From Deltaproteobacteria bacterium (GTDB taxonomy: Bacteria > Desulfobacterota > DSM-4660 > Desulfatiglandales > Desulfatiglandaceae), in assembly GCA_021737785.1 (NCBI GenBank), contig JAIPDI010000011.1:1-64000 (forward strand): DNA of 64,000 bases, read 5' to 3'. A model generated the notes under the pieces. The model worked only from the letters and a program-made list of their open reading frames with translations. It was not told the origin of the DNA and made no database searches. The translations under genes and the position numbers were made by a program. How positions within the stretch are numbered: position 1 is the first letter of the stretch; every line of letters starts with the position of its first letter. Of the stretch, positions 48,001-56,341 are shown piece after piece.

Positions 48001-48947
48001 TTGGCACGGATTTTTGCCACTATTTTGCGGAGCCCGAGAAGGCAAGGGAGGGATATGAACAGGTATTTAGGGCGGGACTTGTAAGAGACTTTCCCCTTGC
48101 CATCCGCCATATCTCAGGCAGCCTCACGGAGGTCCTGTACAATGCCTCGACATACAGAAACGAAACCGGCGAGGTGGAGGGGGTCTTCGCCGCCGCCAGG
48201 GACATCACCGAATTGAAACGGGCGGAGAAAAAACTGAGAAGCTATATGGCCATGCTGGAGCTGAGTAACCGGGAAATGGAGGACTTTGTCCATGTGGCAT
48301 CCCACGATCTGCAGGAGCCGTTGCGCAAGCTCCGGACCTTTTCCGACCTGCTGCTCGGCCAGCATCACGACTCCCTGAGCGACAAGGCCCGTGATTACCT
48401 GAAGAGGATCAACCTGTCGGCGGAGAGGATGCATACCCTGGTCATGAGCCTCCTGAGGTATTCCCGTATCACCTCCGACTCGAACCCTTTTACAGTGTTC
48501 AATCTTGCGGACCCGGTGCGGGAGGCGGTGGCGGATCTGGGTGTGCCCTGTGAGGAAACGGAGGGCCGCGTGGAGGTGGGTGAACTGCCCGATATTGAGG
48601 CGGACAGGGTCCAGATGCGTCAGCTCTTCCAGAACCTGATCAGTAACGCCCTGAAGTACCAGGGGGAAGGGAAGCCCGTGGTCCGGGTCTACGGCAGCCC
48701 CCCGGATTCAGGTTTGTTCTGGGACATCCAAGTGGAAGATAATGGGATCGGCTTTGACGAGGCTCACTTAGACAAGATTTTCAAGCCCTTTCAGCGGCTC
48801 CACGGGAGGAGTTCTCCCTATGAGGGGACAGGCATGGGGCTGGCCATCTGCCGGAAGATCGTGGAACGCCATGGCGGGGTCATCACAGCCAGGAGCGTGC
48901 CGGGGAAAGGATCGACATTTATTGTCAGTCTGCCGAAGCGGCAGTAA
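45024..48947 (+). CDS. Multi-PAS sensor histidine kinase
   Basis: A 1307-residue membrane sensor. TM1 is about residues 9-32, a helical periplasmic domain about 33-167, TM2 about 169-192, and HAMP about 193-245. Six PAS domains follow at about 266-385, 390-515, 530-650, 661-780, 830-940 and 945-1065. A coiled coil lies at about 785-835. The phospho-acceptor is His1094 in VASHDLQEPLRK, and the HATPase spans about 1190-1307 (DNGIGFDEAH, GTGMGLAIC). The fifth PAS has a CxxC (KEACENCE), possibly a metal or redox site. The periplasmic helices could contact the binding protein encoded just upstream, like TorS with TorT. No receiver domain is fused. Confidence 0.95.
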   Translation: MNIGSKLKLAALVPLLVSLVTGLALLFSYRAIDRAWDEGQRTKQLMNSMNELNSLARYYMLYPENRPKRQFLSEYDSMTEIIASLQFRDKVQQGLLQGIRDNSESVRKAFLRLVAVYERPAPAERYALSREAEERLIGRILTRARDVLSDALRLEALIDGEIANTQRRVSWLVIFILVTTGVPLTVVLIRTMKGITASLATVRQGTEAVGAGHLDHRIGMADRDEIGELSCAFDRMTDRLRNTTVSRDRLRKEVEERKGAEEDARRQGEWLRVTLSSIGDAVIATDIQGRISFLNPGAVSLTGWQLEEAKGRSIQGIFRIINEKTRSPAEDIVNRVLREGNVVNLVNHTALIHRDGREIPIEDSAAPIRDAEGKTAGVVIVFHDVTEKRRAQGEILEAAEKFRIVADFTQDWEHWRSPENRFLYVSPSCERISGYAPEEFIQDPDLYSRIIHPDDRERVEAHLHGEQFRGETRELEFRILHRDGRIRWIGHVCQAVLDPQGAFQGRRGSERDITDRKQAEAATQEARKSLEREKQILQSVMDGAENIHLTYLDRDFNFVRVNRVYARTCGYTAEDLIGKNHFTLFPHEENEAIFVRVRETGVPAIFHDKPFVFPDQPERGTTYWDWSLLPVKDPFGDVQGFVFSLVETTERRRAEDALKESEARLRLQMERMPIGCILYDEKFHFAQMNPAAERIFGFRGGELIGRHAQVIVPADAQPHVEGILHRIAEGDMTAHSVNENLTRDGRIILCDWLNTPLRDAGGRFTGVLSMVQDVTEKKQAEEDLRQRTLELQQLNNTLERRVEDRTAELAIINKDLEEEIAERNRAEEAARTERRRLYEVLETLPAYVVLLTPDYQVPFANRFFRERFGESNGLRCFEFLFGRKEACENCETYSAMKTHAPHHWEWAGPDGRIYEVSDFPFTDTDGSTLILEMGIDITERKRAEERLKAASLYARSLIEVSLDPLVTISRDGKILDVNRATELVTGVVRERLIGTDFCHYFAEPEKAREGYEQVFRAGLVRDFPLAIRHISGSLTEVLYNASTYRNETGEVEGVFAAARDITELKRAEKKLRSYMAMLELSNREMEDFVHVASHDLQEPLRKLRTFSDLLLGQHHDSLSDKARDYLKRINLSAERMHTLVMSLLRYSRITSDSNPFTVFNLADPVREAVADLGVPCEETEGRVEVGELPDIEADRVQMRQLFQNLISNALKYQGEGKPVVRVYGSPPDSGLFWDIQVEDNGIGFDEAHLDKIFKPFQRLHGRSSPYEGTGMGLAICRKIVERHGGVITARSVPGKGSTFIVSLPKRQ

Positions 48948-49088
48948 GGTGTTCGGATACCTTGACCTTTCGGCTCCGGGCCTTGCGCTTCGAACTCTCA
49001 GGCTTCAGCGGTTACCTGTTGTTGGTCCTGTATCTCCTCTAAATCCCGTCAAGTTTTTCCTGTGGTGAATATGTTAGGGAGGTAGGCC

Positions 49089-49496
49089 TTGAATACCGAT
49101 AGGGAGCCACTCGTCCTGATGGCCGACGATGACGACGATGATTGTACGCTGGCCAAGGATGCCTTCAGGAAATCGGGGGCGCGCGGCGTCATCCACTGTC
49201 TCGAGAACGGGATGGAACTCATGGACTATCTCTCCCGCTTCGACTCGGTTCCTGATCTGATCCTGCTTGATCTCAACATGCCCATCAAGGACGGTCGCCT
49301 CGTCCTGAAGGAGATCAAGTCCACACCTGCGTTTCAGCACATTCCGGTTGTGGTGTTCACCACCTCCCGGGAAACCAAAGATATCGCCTACAGCAGTGAA
49401 ATGGGGGCCCAGTCATTCATTACGAAACCGAATACCTTCGGAGAGTGGGTCAGCATCATGAAGTCCTTAGCAGATCAATGGCTCGCGGCCGGCTAG
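49089..49496 (+). CDS. Receiver-only response regulator (Rcp1-like)
   Basis: A 135-residue stand-alone receiver. The acidic pocket is ADDDDDD near residue 12-18, the phospho-acceptor is Asp61 in LLDLNMPIKDG, the Thr is in VFTTS, and Lys is in TKPN. Rcp1-like receivers commonly pair with kinases having the HDLQEPLRK H-box, as here. The start is TTG with AGGGAGGT 5 bases upstream. It lies 141 bp after the kinase. There is no output domain, so it would act by protein contact or phosphorelay. Confidence 0.94.
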   Translation: MNTDREPLVLMADDDDDDCTLAKDAFRKSGARGVIHCLENGMELMDYLSRFDSVPDLILLDLNMPIKDGRLVLKEIKSTPAFQHIPVVVFTTSRETKDIAYSSEMGAQSFITKPNTFGEWVSIMKSLADQWLAAG

Positions 49497-49738
49497 CAGG
49501 GTGCTGAAAAAAGGCGCTGGATGCGGGTCAAAACAATCTGTCTATAAGTATCCCTTGTCTCAGGGTTGGTATTTCCTATTTCATAATTGAGATAGTTTCT
49601 ACGCCAGTTGCCCCTTGACGGCGCTCCACTTCTCATATCCAGGCTGAAACAGTTTCAGTATGGACCCCAACACGTCCCTCAACACGAGAAATTGGGTATC
49701 GGCGTGACCTCATTGGGCCGGCGCAATCGGCATACGTT

Positions 49739-49806
49739 GGGCAACCCCGCTACCCAAACCCGCAAGGGCCGGCGGTTTTGCGTCCCACTCTTTCGAGAGG
49801 TTTGCC
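49739..49806 (-). ncRNA. Cyclic di-GMP-I (GEMM-I) riboswitch aptamer
   Basis: The minus strand starts GGCAAACCTCTCGAAAGAGT and continues GGGACGCAAAACC, GCCGGCCC, then GGGTAGCGGGGTTGCC. This matches the GEMM-I consensus: closing helix GGCAA/TTGCC; GAAA-tetraloop hairpin CTCTCGAAAGAG; the GGGACGCAAA ligand strand; GCCGGCC receptor; and GGTAGCGGGGTT. Ligand is by family knowledge. Downstream (lower coordinates) no annotated minus-strand gene exists before the convergent response regulator, so the target is unclear. Confidence 0.93.
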
Positions 49807-49843
49807 TTTTTCACAACTATTATGCAGGCATCAAACCGAAAAA

Positions 49844-49873
49844 AATATAGAGATTTTTTTTGAGTTCTGTCAA
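49844..49873 (-). promoter_or_regulatory. Promoter of the GEMM-I riboswitch RNA
   Basis: On the minus strand TTGACA (49873-49868), 18-bp spacer, TATATT (49849-49844). Transcription would begin near 49836, about 30 nt before the aptamer. The other parts of the 49497-50256 gap show no gene. Confidence 0.7.
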
Positions 49874-50256
49874 CTAAAACTGATTGGCGCAGCTTCTTAC
49901 TCTTCCTCCCGACTCCGAACTTATGGATACGATCAGTCAGCGGCTTTGCACTTATCCCCCTATCGGATGTTCTGATACGAGTATTGCCCGGGGATTGTTG
50001 AGTCTGAAACTCATGGAACCGCAACGCCAATATTATTAGTTGAAATTATCCTACTTTTAAAAGATAATCACCTGTTTTCCGGATTATTCCTTTTGGAGGC
50101 ATGAAACCGGCTTTTTTTTGGTCCGGCCGTTGGGCTTTGCTGCGCTTGACCATCTAAACCGGGAAATCCAGACGGGTGCGAAAATAATCGCAGTGTCTGA
50201 GAAACACAAATGATAAGGGAATAAGGTGCAAACCTTAAGGAATTGGAAATTTACCG

Positions 50257-51465
50257 ATGGCTCAAACAGATAAAATAGATCCTTTAGGGTATGTCAGATC
50301 GCTCATCATCCCCATGATCATGGCGGCGGCCGTTCTCATGGCGGCATGCCAGAACAAAAAGGAGGCCCCGCCGCCGTCCGTGCCCGTGGTCATGGTGGTG
50401 GAGATTGTCCGAAAGGATGTGCCTGTTGTTTTTGAATATATTGCCCAAACCCAGAGTTCCCATCTCGTCAACATTCAGGCGCGGGTAAGCGGGTTTCTCG
50501 ACAAGCGGATGTACACCGAGGGCGCGGTGGTGAAGGAGGGCCAGATACTTTTTCAGATGGATGCCAAACCGTTTAAAGTCCAGCTGGACCAGGCAAAGGC
50601 CGCCCTTGCCAAACAGGAGGCCGCGTTCGAAACCGCCCGCTTGAATCTTGCCCGCACCAAACCCCTTACAGAACAAAACGCCCTTTCCCAGAAGGACCTT
50701 GACGATGCAACAGGCCGTTACCAGGCCACCGCTGCCGCCGTGGCCCAGGCCAGGGCCCAGGTGGAAGCGGCAAGGCTTAACCTTTCCTACACGACCATTA
50801 CATCCCCGGTGAGCGGCATCACCAGTTCGGCTCGTCAGACCGACGGTACGTATATCAATCCCCAGAACAGCCTCCTTACGACCGTTGCGGTGCTCTCCCC
50901 CATGTGGGTGAATTTCAGTCTGTCTGAGAACGAATTGCAGAAATATCTGGACCAGATTGCCGAGGGTCGGTTGCGTCCACTGAAAAGCGATGAGTATGAG
51001 ATCGAGATCCTCCTTGTGGACGGATCAATCTATCCCCATACAGGTCGGATGACTTTTGCCGAACCCTCCTATAATCCCCAGACCGGGACTTTTCTCATCC
51101 GGGCGGATGTTGATAATCCGGACGGGATCCTGCATCCGAACCAGTTTGTCCGGGCGCGCCTGAAAGGCGCAATCCGGCCCCAGGCAATCCTGGTGCCCCA
51201 GCGTGCGGTGCAACAAGGGTCAAAGGGCCACTTTGTCCTGGTGGTGGGGAAGGATTCCAAGATCGAACAGCGACCCGTCACGGTTGGAGAATGGCATGGA
51301 GACGACTGGTTCATATTCGAAGGTCTGAAAGACGGCGAGCAGGTGGTGGTTGACGGCGGTCTGATGCTCAGGCCCGGAATGATTGTCACCACAAAGCCGT
51401 ATGATGCCGGCCATGCATCCGGAGCCGAGGGTCCCACCTCGTCCGAAACAGGCACAACCAAGTGA
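50257..51465 (+). CDS. RND efflux periplasmic adaptor lipoprotein (AcrA/MexA family)
   Basis: Membrane-fusion subunit linking the inner-membrane pump to the outer-membrane channel. The 402-residue protein has a lipobox (VLMAACQNKK), a lipoyl/hairpin region (IQARVSGFLDKRMYTEGAVVKEGQ, then a coiled-coil with repeated AKAAL/ARLNL), and the beta-barrel and membrane-proximal domains (LVPQRAVQQGSKG). It is the first gene of the operon with the permease (21 bp apart) and outer-membrane factor. No regulator gene is adjacent. Confidence 0.95.
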   Translation: MAQTDKIDPLGYVRSLIIPMIMAAAVLMAACQNKKEAPPPSVPVVMVVEIVRKDVPVVFEYIAQTQSSHLVNIQARVSGFLDKRMYTEGAVVKEGQILFQMDAKPFKVQLDQAKAALAKQEAAFETARLNLARTKPLTEQNALSQKDLDDATGRYQATAAAVAQARAQVEAARLNLSYTTITSPVSGITSSARQTDGTYINPQNSLLTTVAVLSPMWVNFSLSENELQKYLDQIAEGRLRPLKSDEYEIEILLVDGSIYPHTGRMTFAEPSYNPQTGTFLIRADVDNPDGILHPNQFVRARLKGAIRPQAILVPQRAVQQGSKGHFVLVVGKDSKIEQRPVTVGEWHGDDWFIFEGLKDGEQVVVDGGLMLRPGMIVTTKPYDAGHASGAEGPTSSETGTTK

Positions 51466-51486
51466 CAAATAAAGGAAATCCGATCC

Positions 51487-54400
51487 GTGTTCTCCAAGTT
51501 TTTTATTGATCGGCCGATCTTCGCCACCGTCCTTGCGGTTCTTATCTGTCTTGCGGGCATTGTGGCCATGACCGCCCTTCCGGTGGAGCAGTATCCGACC
51601 ATCACCCCTGTGCAGGTCACGGTATCGGCAGTCTACCCCGGGGCCGATTCCCAGACCCTTGCCGATTCTGTTGCAGCGCCGATCGAGGCCCAGATAAACG
51701 GCGTTGACAACATGCTTTACATGTCTTCCACGAGTTCCTCGAACGGACAATTGGTGCTTACCGTTTATTTCACGCTGGATACCGATCCGGACATTGCCCA
51801 GGTGCAGGTCCAGAACCGGGTCAGTCTCGCGACTCCCCAGCTGCCCGAGGCCGTGGTGCAGCAAGGGGTGTCCGTGCAGAAGAAGGCATCGTCCATCATG
51901 ATGTTGATCGGCATCTATGCCGAAGGTGAGCGTTACAGCAGCGACTACATTGCGAATTACGCCAATGTCTATGTTCTCGATGCCATCAAGCGTGTGCCGG
52001 GCGCCGGACAGGCCCAGATCATGGGCGTCGCCGATCAGGCCATGCGCATCTGGATGAACCCGGACCGGATGGCATCGCTGGGGATTACCACCAGCGACAT
52101 CCAGCAGGCCGTTGCCACCCAAAACGCCATGTACGGGGCCGGGCAGATCGGGCAGAAGCCCACGTCCGGACCTGTGGAGTTGACGATCCCGGTGGTGACG
52201 CAGAGACCGTTCACGCAGCCGTGGGAATATGAGAATATTATTCTGCGTGCGAACCCGGACGGCAGCAGTATCGTTCGATTAAAAGACGTGGCGCGTGCCG
52301 AGGTAGGTCTGAGACAATATGTGGTGGACAGCAAGTTGAACGGCAGCCCTGCTACCTTTCTGGCAGTCTACCAGCAGCCCGGGGCCAACGGGCTTGAGGT
52401 GTCCCAGGCCGTCCGAAAGACCCTTGAAGAGATGAAGCCCCGTTTCCCCAGCGGCCTCGACTATATGATCTCCCTCGACACAAACGACTTTGTGCGCCTC
52501 TCGATCAAAGAGGTGGTGCATACCCTGTTTGAGGCGATCCTCCTCGTCATTTTTGTTGTATACTTTTTCCTTCAGAGCTTTCGCACCACCATCATTTGCT
52601 CGGTTGCCATTGTCGTGGCCCTTGTCAGTACATTTACCGGCATGCTTGCCCTGGGCTTTTCAATAAATTTGCTTACCCTTTTCGGCCTGGTGCTTGCCAT
52701 CGGAATGGTGGTGGACGACGCCATCGTGGTGGTGGAAAACGTTGAACGCAATATGACCCGATATCATTTGTCTCCCAAAGAGGCGACGGTCCGGGCCATG
52801 GGTGAGATATCGGGTTCGCTGGTGGCCGTGGTGCTGGTGATGGCATCGGTCTTCATCCCTGCCGCATTTCTGCCGGGCACCACAGGTCAACTCTATAAGC
52901 AATTCGCCATTACCATCGTCATTTCAGTCGCGGTTTCCGGATTCGTGGCCCTTACCCTTACCCCGGCCATGTGCGGCGTTTTGCTGAAGCACACCACGGC
53001 CCCCACGCGCGGCTTTTTCGCCTGGTTCAACCGACAGGTCGATGCCATTACCCGCGCCTTTGGTCACGCCGTGACGTTCGTCATCAAACGGATGATTATC
53101 GCCTTCATCATCCTGGCCGTGCTTGTCTATGCACTTATCCAGCTCTTTAGAGTGATTCCCACCAGCTTTGTGCCGAATGAGGATCAGGGATACGTCATTG
53201 CCGCGATCATCATGCCGGACGGCGCAAGTCTCAACCGCACCGAGGGCGTCGCGGATCGGGTGGATGCTATCTTTAAAAATCTTCCCGGCGTTGAAACGCG
53301 CACCCAGATTACAGGCTACACTCTGTTGGACAACGGTTACAAGACCAATGCAGGGACGTTCTTTGTGACGCTCAAGCCCTTTGAGGAGCGCTATGGTTCA
53401 ATAAAGAAGGCACGGGCTGAAAACGCCCGGGCCGTGCTGACCGGGTTGCACAATGAAGCAAAGGGGATACAGGAGGCTCTGGTGATTCCCGTGGCGCCGC
53501 CGGCGATTCCCGGGATCGGGACCACCGGCGGTTTTGAATTCTGGATCCAGGATATGGGGGCGGGTGAACCCGCAAGACTGGACGAGCTTACCCGGCGTTT
53601 CCTCAGCAAGGCCCGCGAGCGTCCTGAACTCACCGGCTTGAACAGCACCTTCAGGGCCACCACCCAGCAGTTGAGAGCGGATGTGGATCGGGAAAAGGCC
53701 AATCTTCTCGGCGTATCGGTGAATGATATCTACAGCGCCATTCAGGCGCAATTCGGGTCTCTCACGGTCAGCCAGTATGACGAATTCAGCAGAGTCTGGT
53801 GGGTCATTCTCCAGTCCGAGCCGAAACACCGCCAGGATCCCGGGGATCTGGCGCGGTTGTACACGAGATCCAATCAGGGCGAGATGGTCCCCCTTTCCGC
53901 CCTGGTTACCACCCGATGGGTGACAGGACCCGACTTGCTCCCGCATTTCAATGGGTTTCCCGCGGCCAAGATAAACGGGAATGCCGCTCCGGGGTACAGC
54001 TCAGGTCAGGCGATTGCCGCCATGGAAGAAGTTGCGGGTGAGGTGCTTCCCCAGGGCTATACCTTTGCGTGGTCCGGGCTCGCCTTTGAGGAAAAGGTAT
54101 CGGGCGGCGCCTCCATGATGGCATTTGTATTCGGTCTCATCGTGGTCTTCCTCGTCCTTGCCGCACAATATGAGTCCTGGACACTTCCGGGTTCGGTGAT
54201 GATGGCGGTGCCTTTCGGGGTTCTGGGGGCCCTGACAGCCAATTGGCTGCGGGGACTGGAAAACGATGTTTACTTCCAAATCGGTCTCCTTGTGCTGATC
54301 GGCCTGGGGGCCAAGAATGCGATTTTGAGGGTCTCCTTTGCGGTCGAACTGCGCAAAGAGGGGAAGTCGATCATGGAGGCCACCATCGAGGCGGGCGAGC

Positions 54401-54693
54401 AGAGATTACGGCCGATCATCATGACCTCTCTTGCCTTTGCCTTCGGGGTGCTCCCCCTGGCAATGGCCATGGGCGCGGGCGCCAACGCCCGCCATTCCAT
54501 CGGCACCGGCATCATCGGCGGCATGATCGGAGAGACCACATTGGCCATGCTCTATGTGCCGCTCCTGTTCTATATCTTTGACCGGATGAGCGAGCGATCC
54601 AAGGCCAAGAAAGACGCAAAATCCGGCAAAAAAGCCCTTGCTGCTGGCGGAGTGGCACAGGAGGTGCCGCATGCACCGGCGGAGGATCACTGA
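51487..54693 (+). CDS. RND multidrug efflux permease (HAE1/AcrB family)
   Basis: Proton-driven inner-membrane pump of 1068 residues, the usual length. It starts with GTG (AAGGAAA upstream) as MFSKFFIDRPIFATV. The twin proton-relay aspartates are in GMVVDDAIVVVENVERN, and the relay lysine in GLGAKNAIL. Two large periplasmic loops and twelve membrane spans fit the family. Substrates cannot be inferred. The stop is 1 bp before the outer-membrane factor ATG. Confidence 0.97.
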   Translation: MFSKFFIDRPIFATVLAVLICLAGIVAMTALPVEQYPTITPVQVTVSAVYPGADSQTLADSVAAPIEAQINGVDNMLYMSSTSSSNGQLVLTVYFTLDTDPDIAQVQVQNRVSLATPQLPEAVVQQGVSVQKKASSIMMLIGIYAEGERYSSDYIANYANVYVLDAIKRVPGAGQAQIMGVADQAMRIWMNPDRMASLGITTSDIQQAVATQNAMYGAGQIGQKPTSGPVELTIPVVTQRPFTQPWEYENIILRANPDGSSIVRLKDVARAEVGLRQYVVDSKLNGSPATFLAVYQQPGANGLEVSQAVRKTLEEMKPRFPSGLDYMISLDTNDFVRLSIKEVVHTLFEAILLVIFVVYFFLQSFRTTIICSVAIVVALVSTFTGMLALGFSINLLTLFGLVLAIGMVVDDAIVVVENVERNMTRYHLSPKEATVRAMGEISGSLVAVVLVMASVFIPAAFLPGTTGQLYKQFAITIVISVAVSGFVALTLTPAMCGVLLKHTTAPTRGFFAWFNRQVDAITRAFGHAVTFVIKRMIIAFIILAVLVYALIQLFRVIPTSFVPNEDQGYVIAAIIMPDGASLNRTEGVADRVDAIFKNLPGVETRTQITGYTLLDNGYKTNAGTFFVTLKPFEERYGSIKKARAENARAVLTGLHNEAKGIQEALVIPVAPPAIPGIGTTGGFEFWIQDMGAGEPARLDELTRRFLSKARERPELTGLNSTFRATTQQLRADVDREKANLLGVSVNDIYSAIQAQFGSLTVSQYDEFSRVWWVILQSEPKHRQDPGDLARLYTRSNQGEMVPLSALVTTRWVTGPDLLPHFNGFPAAKINGNAAPGYSSGQAIAAMEEVAGEVLPQGYTFAWSGLAFEEKVSGGASMMAFVFGLIVVFLVLAAQYESWTLPGSVMMAVPFGVLGALTANWLRGLENDVYFQIGLLVLIGLGAKNAILRVSFAVELRKEGKSIMEATIEAGEQRLRPIIMTSLAFAFGVLPLAMAMGAGANARHSIGTGIIGGMIGETTLAMLYVPLLFYIFDRMSERSKAKKDAKSGKKALAAGGVAQEVPHAPAEDH

Positions 54694-54694
54694 T

Positions 54695-56140
54695 ATGCGC
54701 GCCCTGGCGGTACTGGCATTCGTTATAATGCTCAACGGCTGCATGCTGGGTCCTGATTATGTACGGCCGGATCTCGATGTCCCCGCCGCCTTCACGTACA
54801 CGGACGGGGAGGCCCAAGAGACCGCCAATATAGACTGGTGGAAACAGTTCCAGGATCCGGTGCTGGATGCGCTGATCACTGAGGCCCTCGCCAACAACAG
54901 GGACATCAAGATTGCCGCCGCAAACATCGAACAGGCCGCGGGAATCCTCATGCAGACGCGATCCCCGCTGTTTCCCCAGGCGGCATACAGCGGAACCGCG
55001 AAAAGGGAACGCGCAACAGAGACCGGGGCCACGCCCATTCCTTCGATCATACCGAATCCCCAGAGTTCATATCAGGCCTTTGCCGGCGCGAGCTGGGAAC
55101 TCGACCTGTGGGGCCGCATCCGAAGGCTCTCCGAGTCTGCCCAGGCCCAGCTGCTGGCAACCGAGGAGGCGCGGCGCGGCGTCATCCTTTCCCTGGTTTC
55201 TTCCGTGGCCGGCACCTATATCCAACTGCTGGGCCTGGATGAGCAACTCCTGATTGCAAAGGAGACCCTGGGCACCTATGCCGAGTCGGTCAGGATCTTT
55301 GAACTGCGTTTTAAGTATGGTCAGGTGTCCCAGATGACGGTTGAGCAGGCCCGTTCCCAGTACGAAACAGCCGCAGCGGCCATCCCGCAGATCGAGTCTC
55401 AGATCGCTCAGACCGAAAACGCCCTTTCAATCCTGATGGGTCGCAATCCGAGGCAGGTTGAACGCGGCAAAACCATTCACCAATTGCACCCTCTGCCTGT
55501 CCCGACGGATCTCCCCTCCGATCTGCTTGTTAACCGCCCCGACATACGCGGGGCAGAACAGAATCTCATCTCGGCCAATGCCCGGATCGGCGCGGTCAAG
55601 GCCCTCTATTTTCCGACCATATCTCTGACCGGGGCCTTTGGATTTGCCAGTTCAGAACTCTCCAACCTCTTCCAGGGGCCGGCCCGCATCTGGAGTTTCG
55701 CCGGCCTTGTCACGGGACCCATCTTTACCGGAGGGGCAATCCGCGGCCAGGTCAAACAGGCCGAGGCCATCCGAAAGGCGGCGCTTCTCAATTATGAGCA
55801 GACGGTTCAGAATTCTTTTGCCGATGTGGAAAACACCCTGGTCGCCCGCAAAAAGCTTGTCGAGCAGATCCAGGCACAGGAACGTCTTGTCAAGGCAAAC
55901 AAGGAATATGTGCGGCTTGCCCGTCTCCAGTATGACGGGGGGTATTCGCCCTATTCCACAGTGCTCCAGGCAGAGCAGCAGCTTTTTCCTTCGGAGCTCA
56001 ATTATGTCCAGTCCCGGGCCGCTTTTTTTATTTCGCTGGTGAACATCTATAAGGCCATGGGCGGCGGATGGATAACAGATGCCGAACGATTGACCGTTCA
56101 GAGAGCGAAAAATGAGAATGCCTTGGCCCGTGAACCCTGA
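54695..56140 (+). CDS. RND outer-membrane efflux lipoprotein (NodT/OprM family)
   Basis: TolC-like exit duct. The ATG at 54695, with GGAGGA 8 bases upstream, gives 481 residues beginning with a lipoprotein signal (FVIMLNGCMLGPDYVRP). Two OEP repeats are visible, including ASWELDLWGRIRRL near residue 135 and the second near GAVKALYFPTISLTG. It completes the tripartite pump and is followed by a terminator. A longer in-frame start overlapping the permease is unlikely. Confidence 0.95.
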   Translation: MRALAVLAFVIMLNGCMLGPDYVRPDLDVPAAFTYTDGEAQETANIDWWKQFQDPVLDALITEALANNRDIKIAAANIEQAAGILMQTRSPLFPQAAYSGTAKRERATETGATPIPSIIPNPQSSYQAFAGASWELDLWGRIRRLSESAQAQLLATEEARRGVILSLVSSVAGTYIQLLGLDEQLLIAKETLGTYAESVRIFELRFKYGQVSQMTVEQARSQYETAAAAIPQIESQIAQTENALSILMGRNPRQVERGKTIHQLHPLPVPTDLPSDLLVNRPDIRGAEQNLISANARIGAVKALYFPTISLTGAFGFASSELSNLFQGPARIWSFAGLVTGPIFTGGAIRGQVKQAEAIRKAALLNYEQTVQNSFADVENTLVARKKLVEQIQAQERLVKANKEYVRLARLQYDGGYSPYSTVLQAEQQLFPSELNYVQSRAAFFISLVNIYKAMGGGWITDAERLTVQRAKNENALAREP

Positions 56141-56225
56141 AACGGCCAGGATACTCGGGTTCTCCGCAATAATACAACCACACGGGTTGCAATTTCGCCC
56201 GACACATCTTATTATAATAAAAATG

Positions 56226-56258
56226 CACCTCGTCGATGCTCGACGGGGTGTTTTGTTT
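56226..56258 (+). terminator. Rho-independent terminator of the RND operon
   Basis: CACCTCGTCGA (56226-56236), loop TGC, TCGACGGGGTG (56240-56250): an 11-bp stem with one wobble, followed by TTTTGTTT. Confidence 0.9.
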
Positions 56259-56341
56259 CGCCCAGTCGATCACGAGGGGCCCCAAGGAACCCACCGGGTC
56301 TGAAAAGTCGCCCGGAAAACCCCATTAATAAGGAGATACCC

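Noticed and set aside
46299-48110. 603-codon minus-strand open frame
   Set aside because: It is antisense to the six-PAS kinase; the plus-strand frame has clear domains throughout.
49710-50030. 106-codon minus-strand frame covering the riboswitch
   Set aside because: Its C-terminal part (NLSKEWDAKPPA) is a translation of the GEMM-I aptamer, a common mis-annotation.
50101-50157. 18-codon frame (MKPAFFWSG...) with GGAGG upstream
   Set aside because: The Shine-Dalgarno is only one base from the ATG and the peptide is mostly encoded by a T-run; likely chance.
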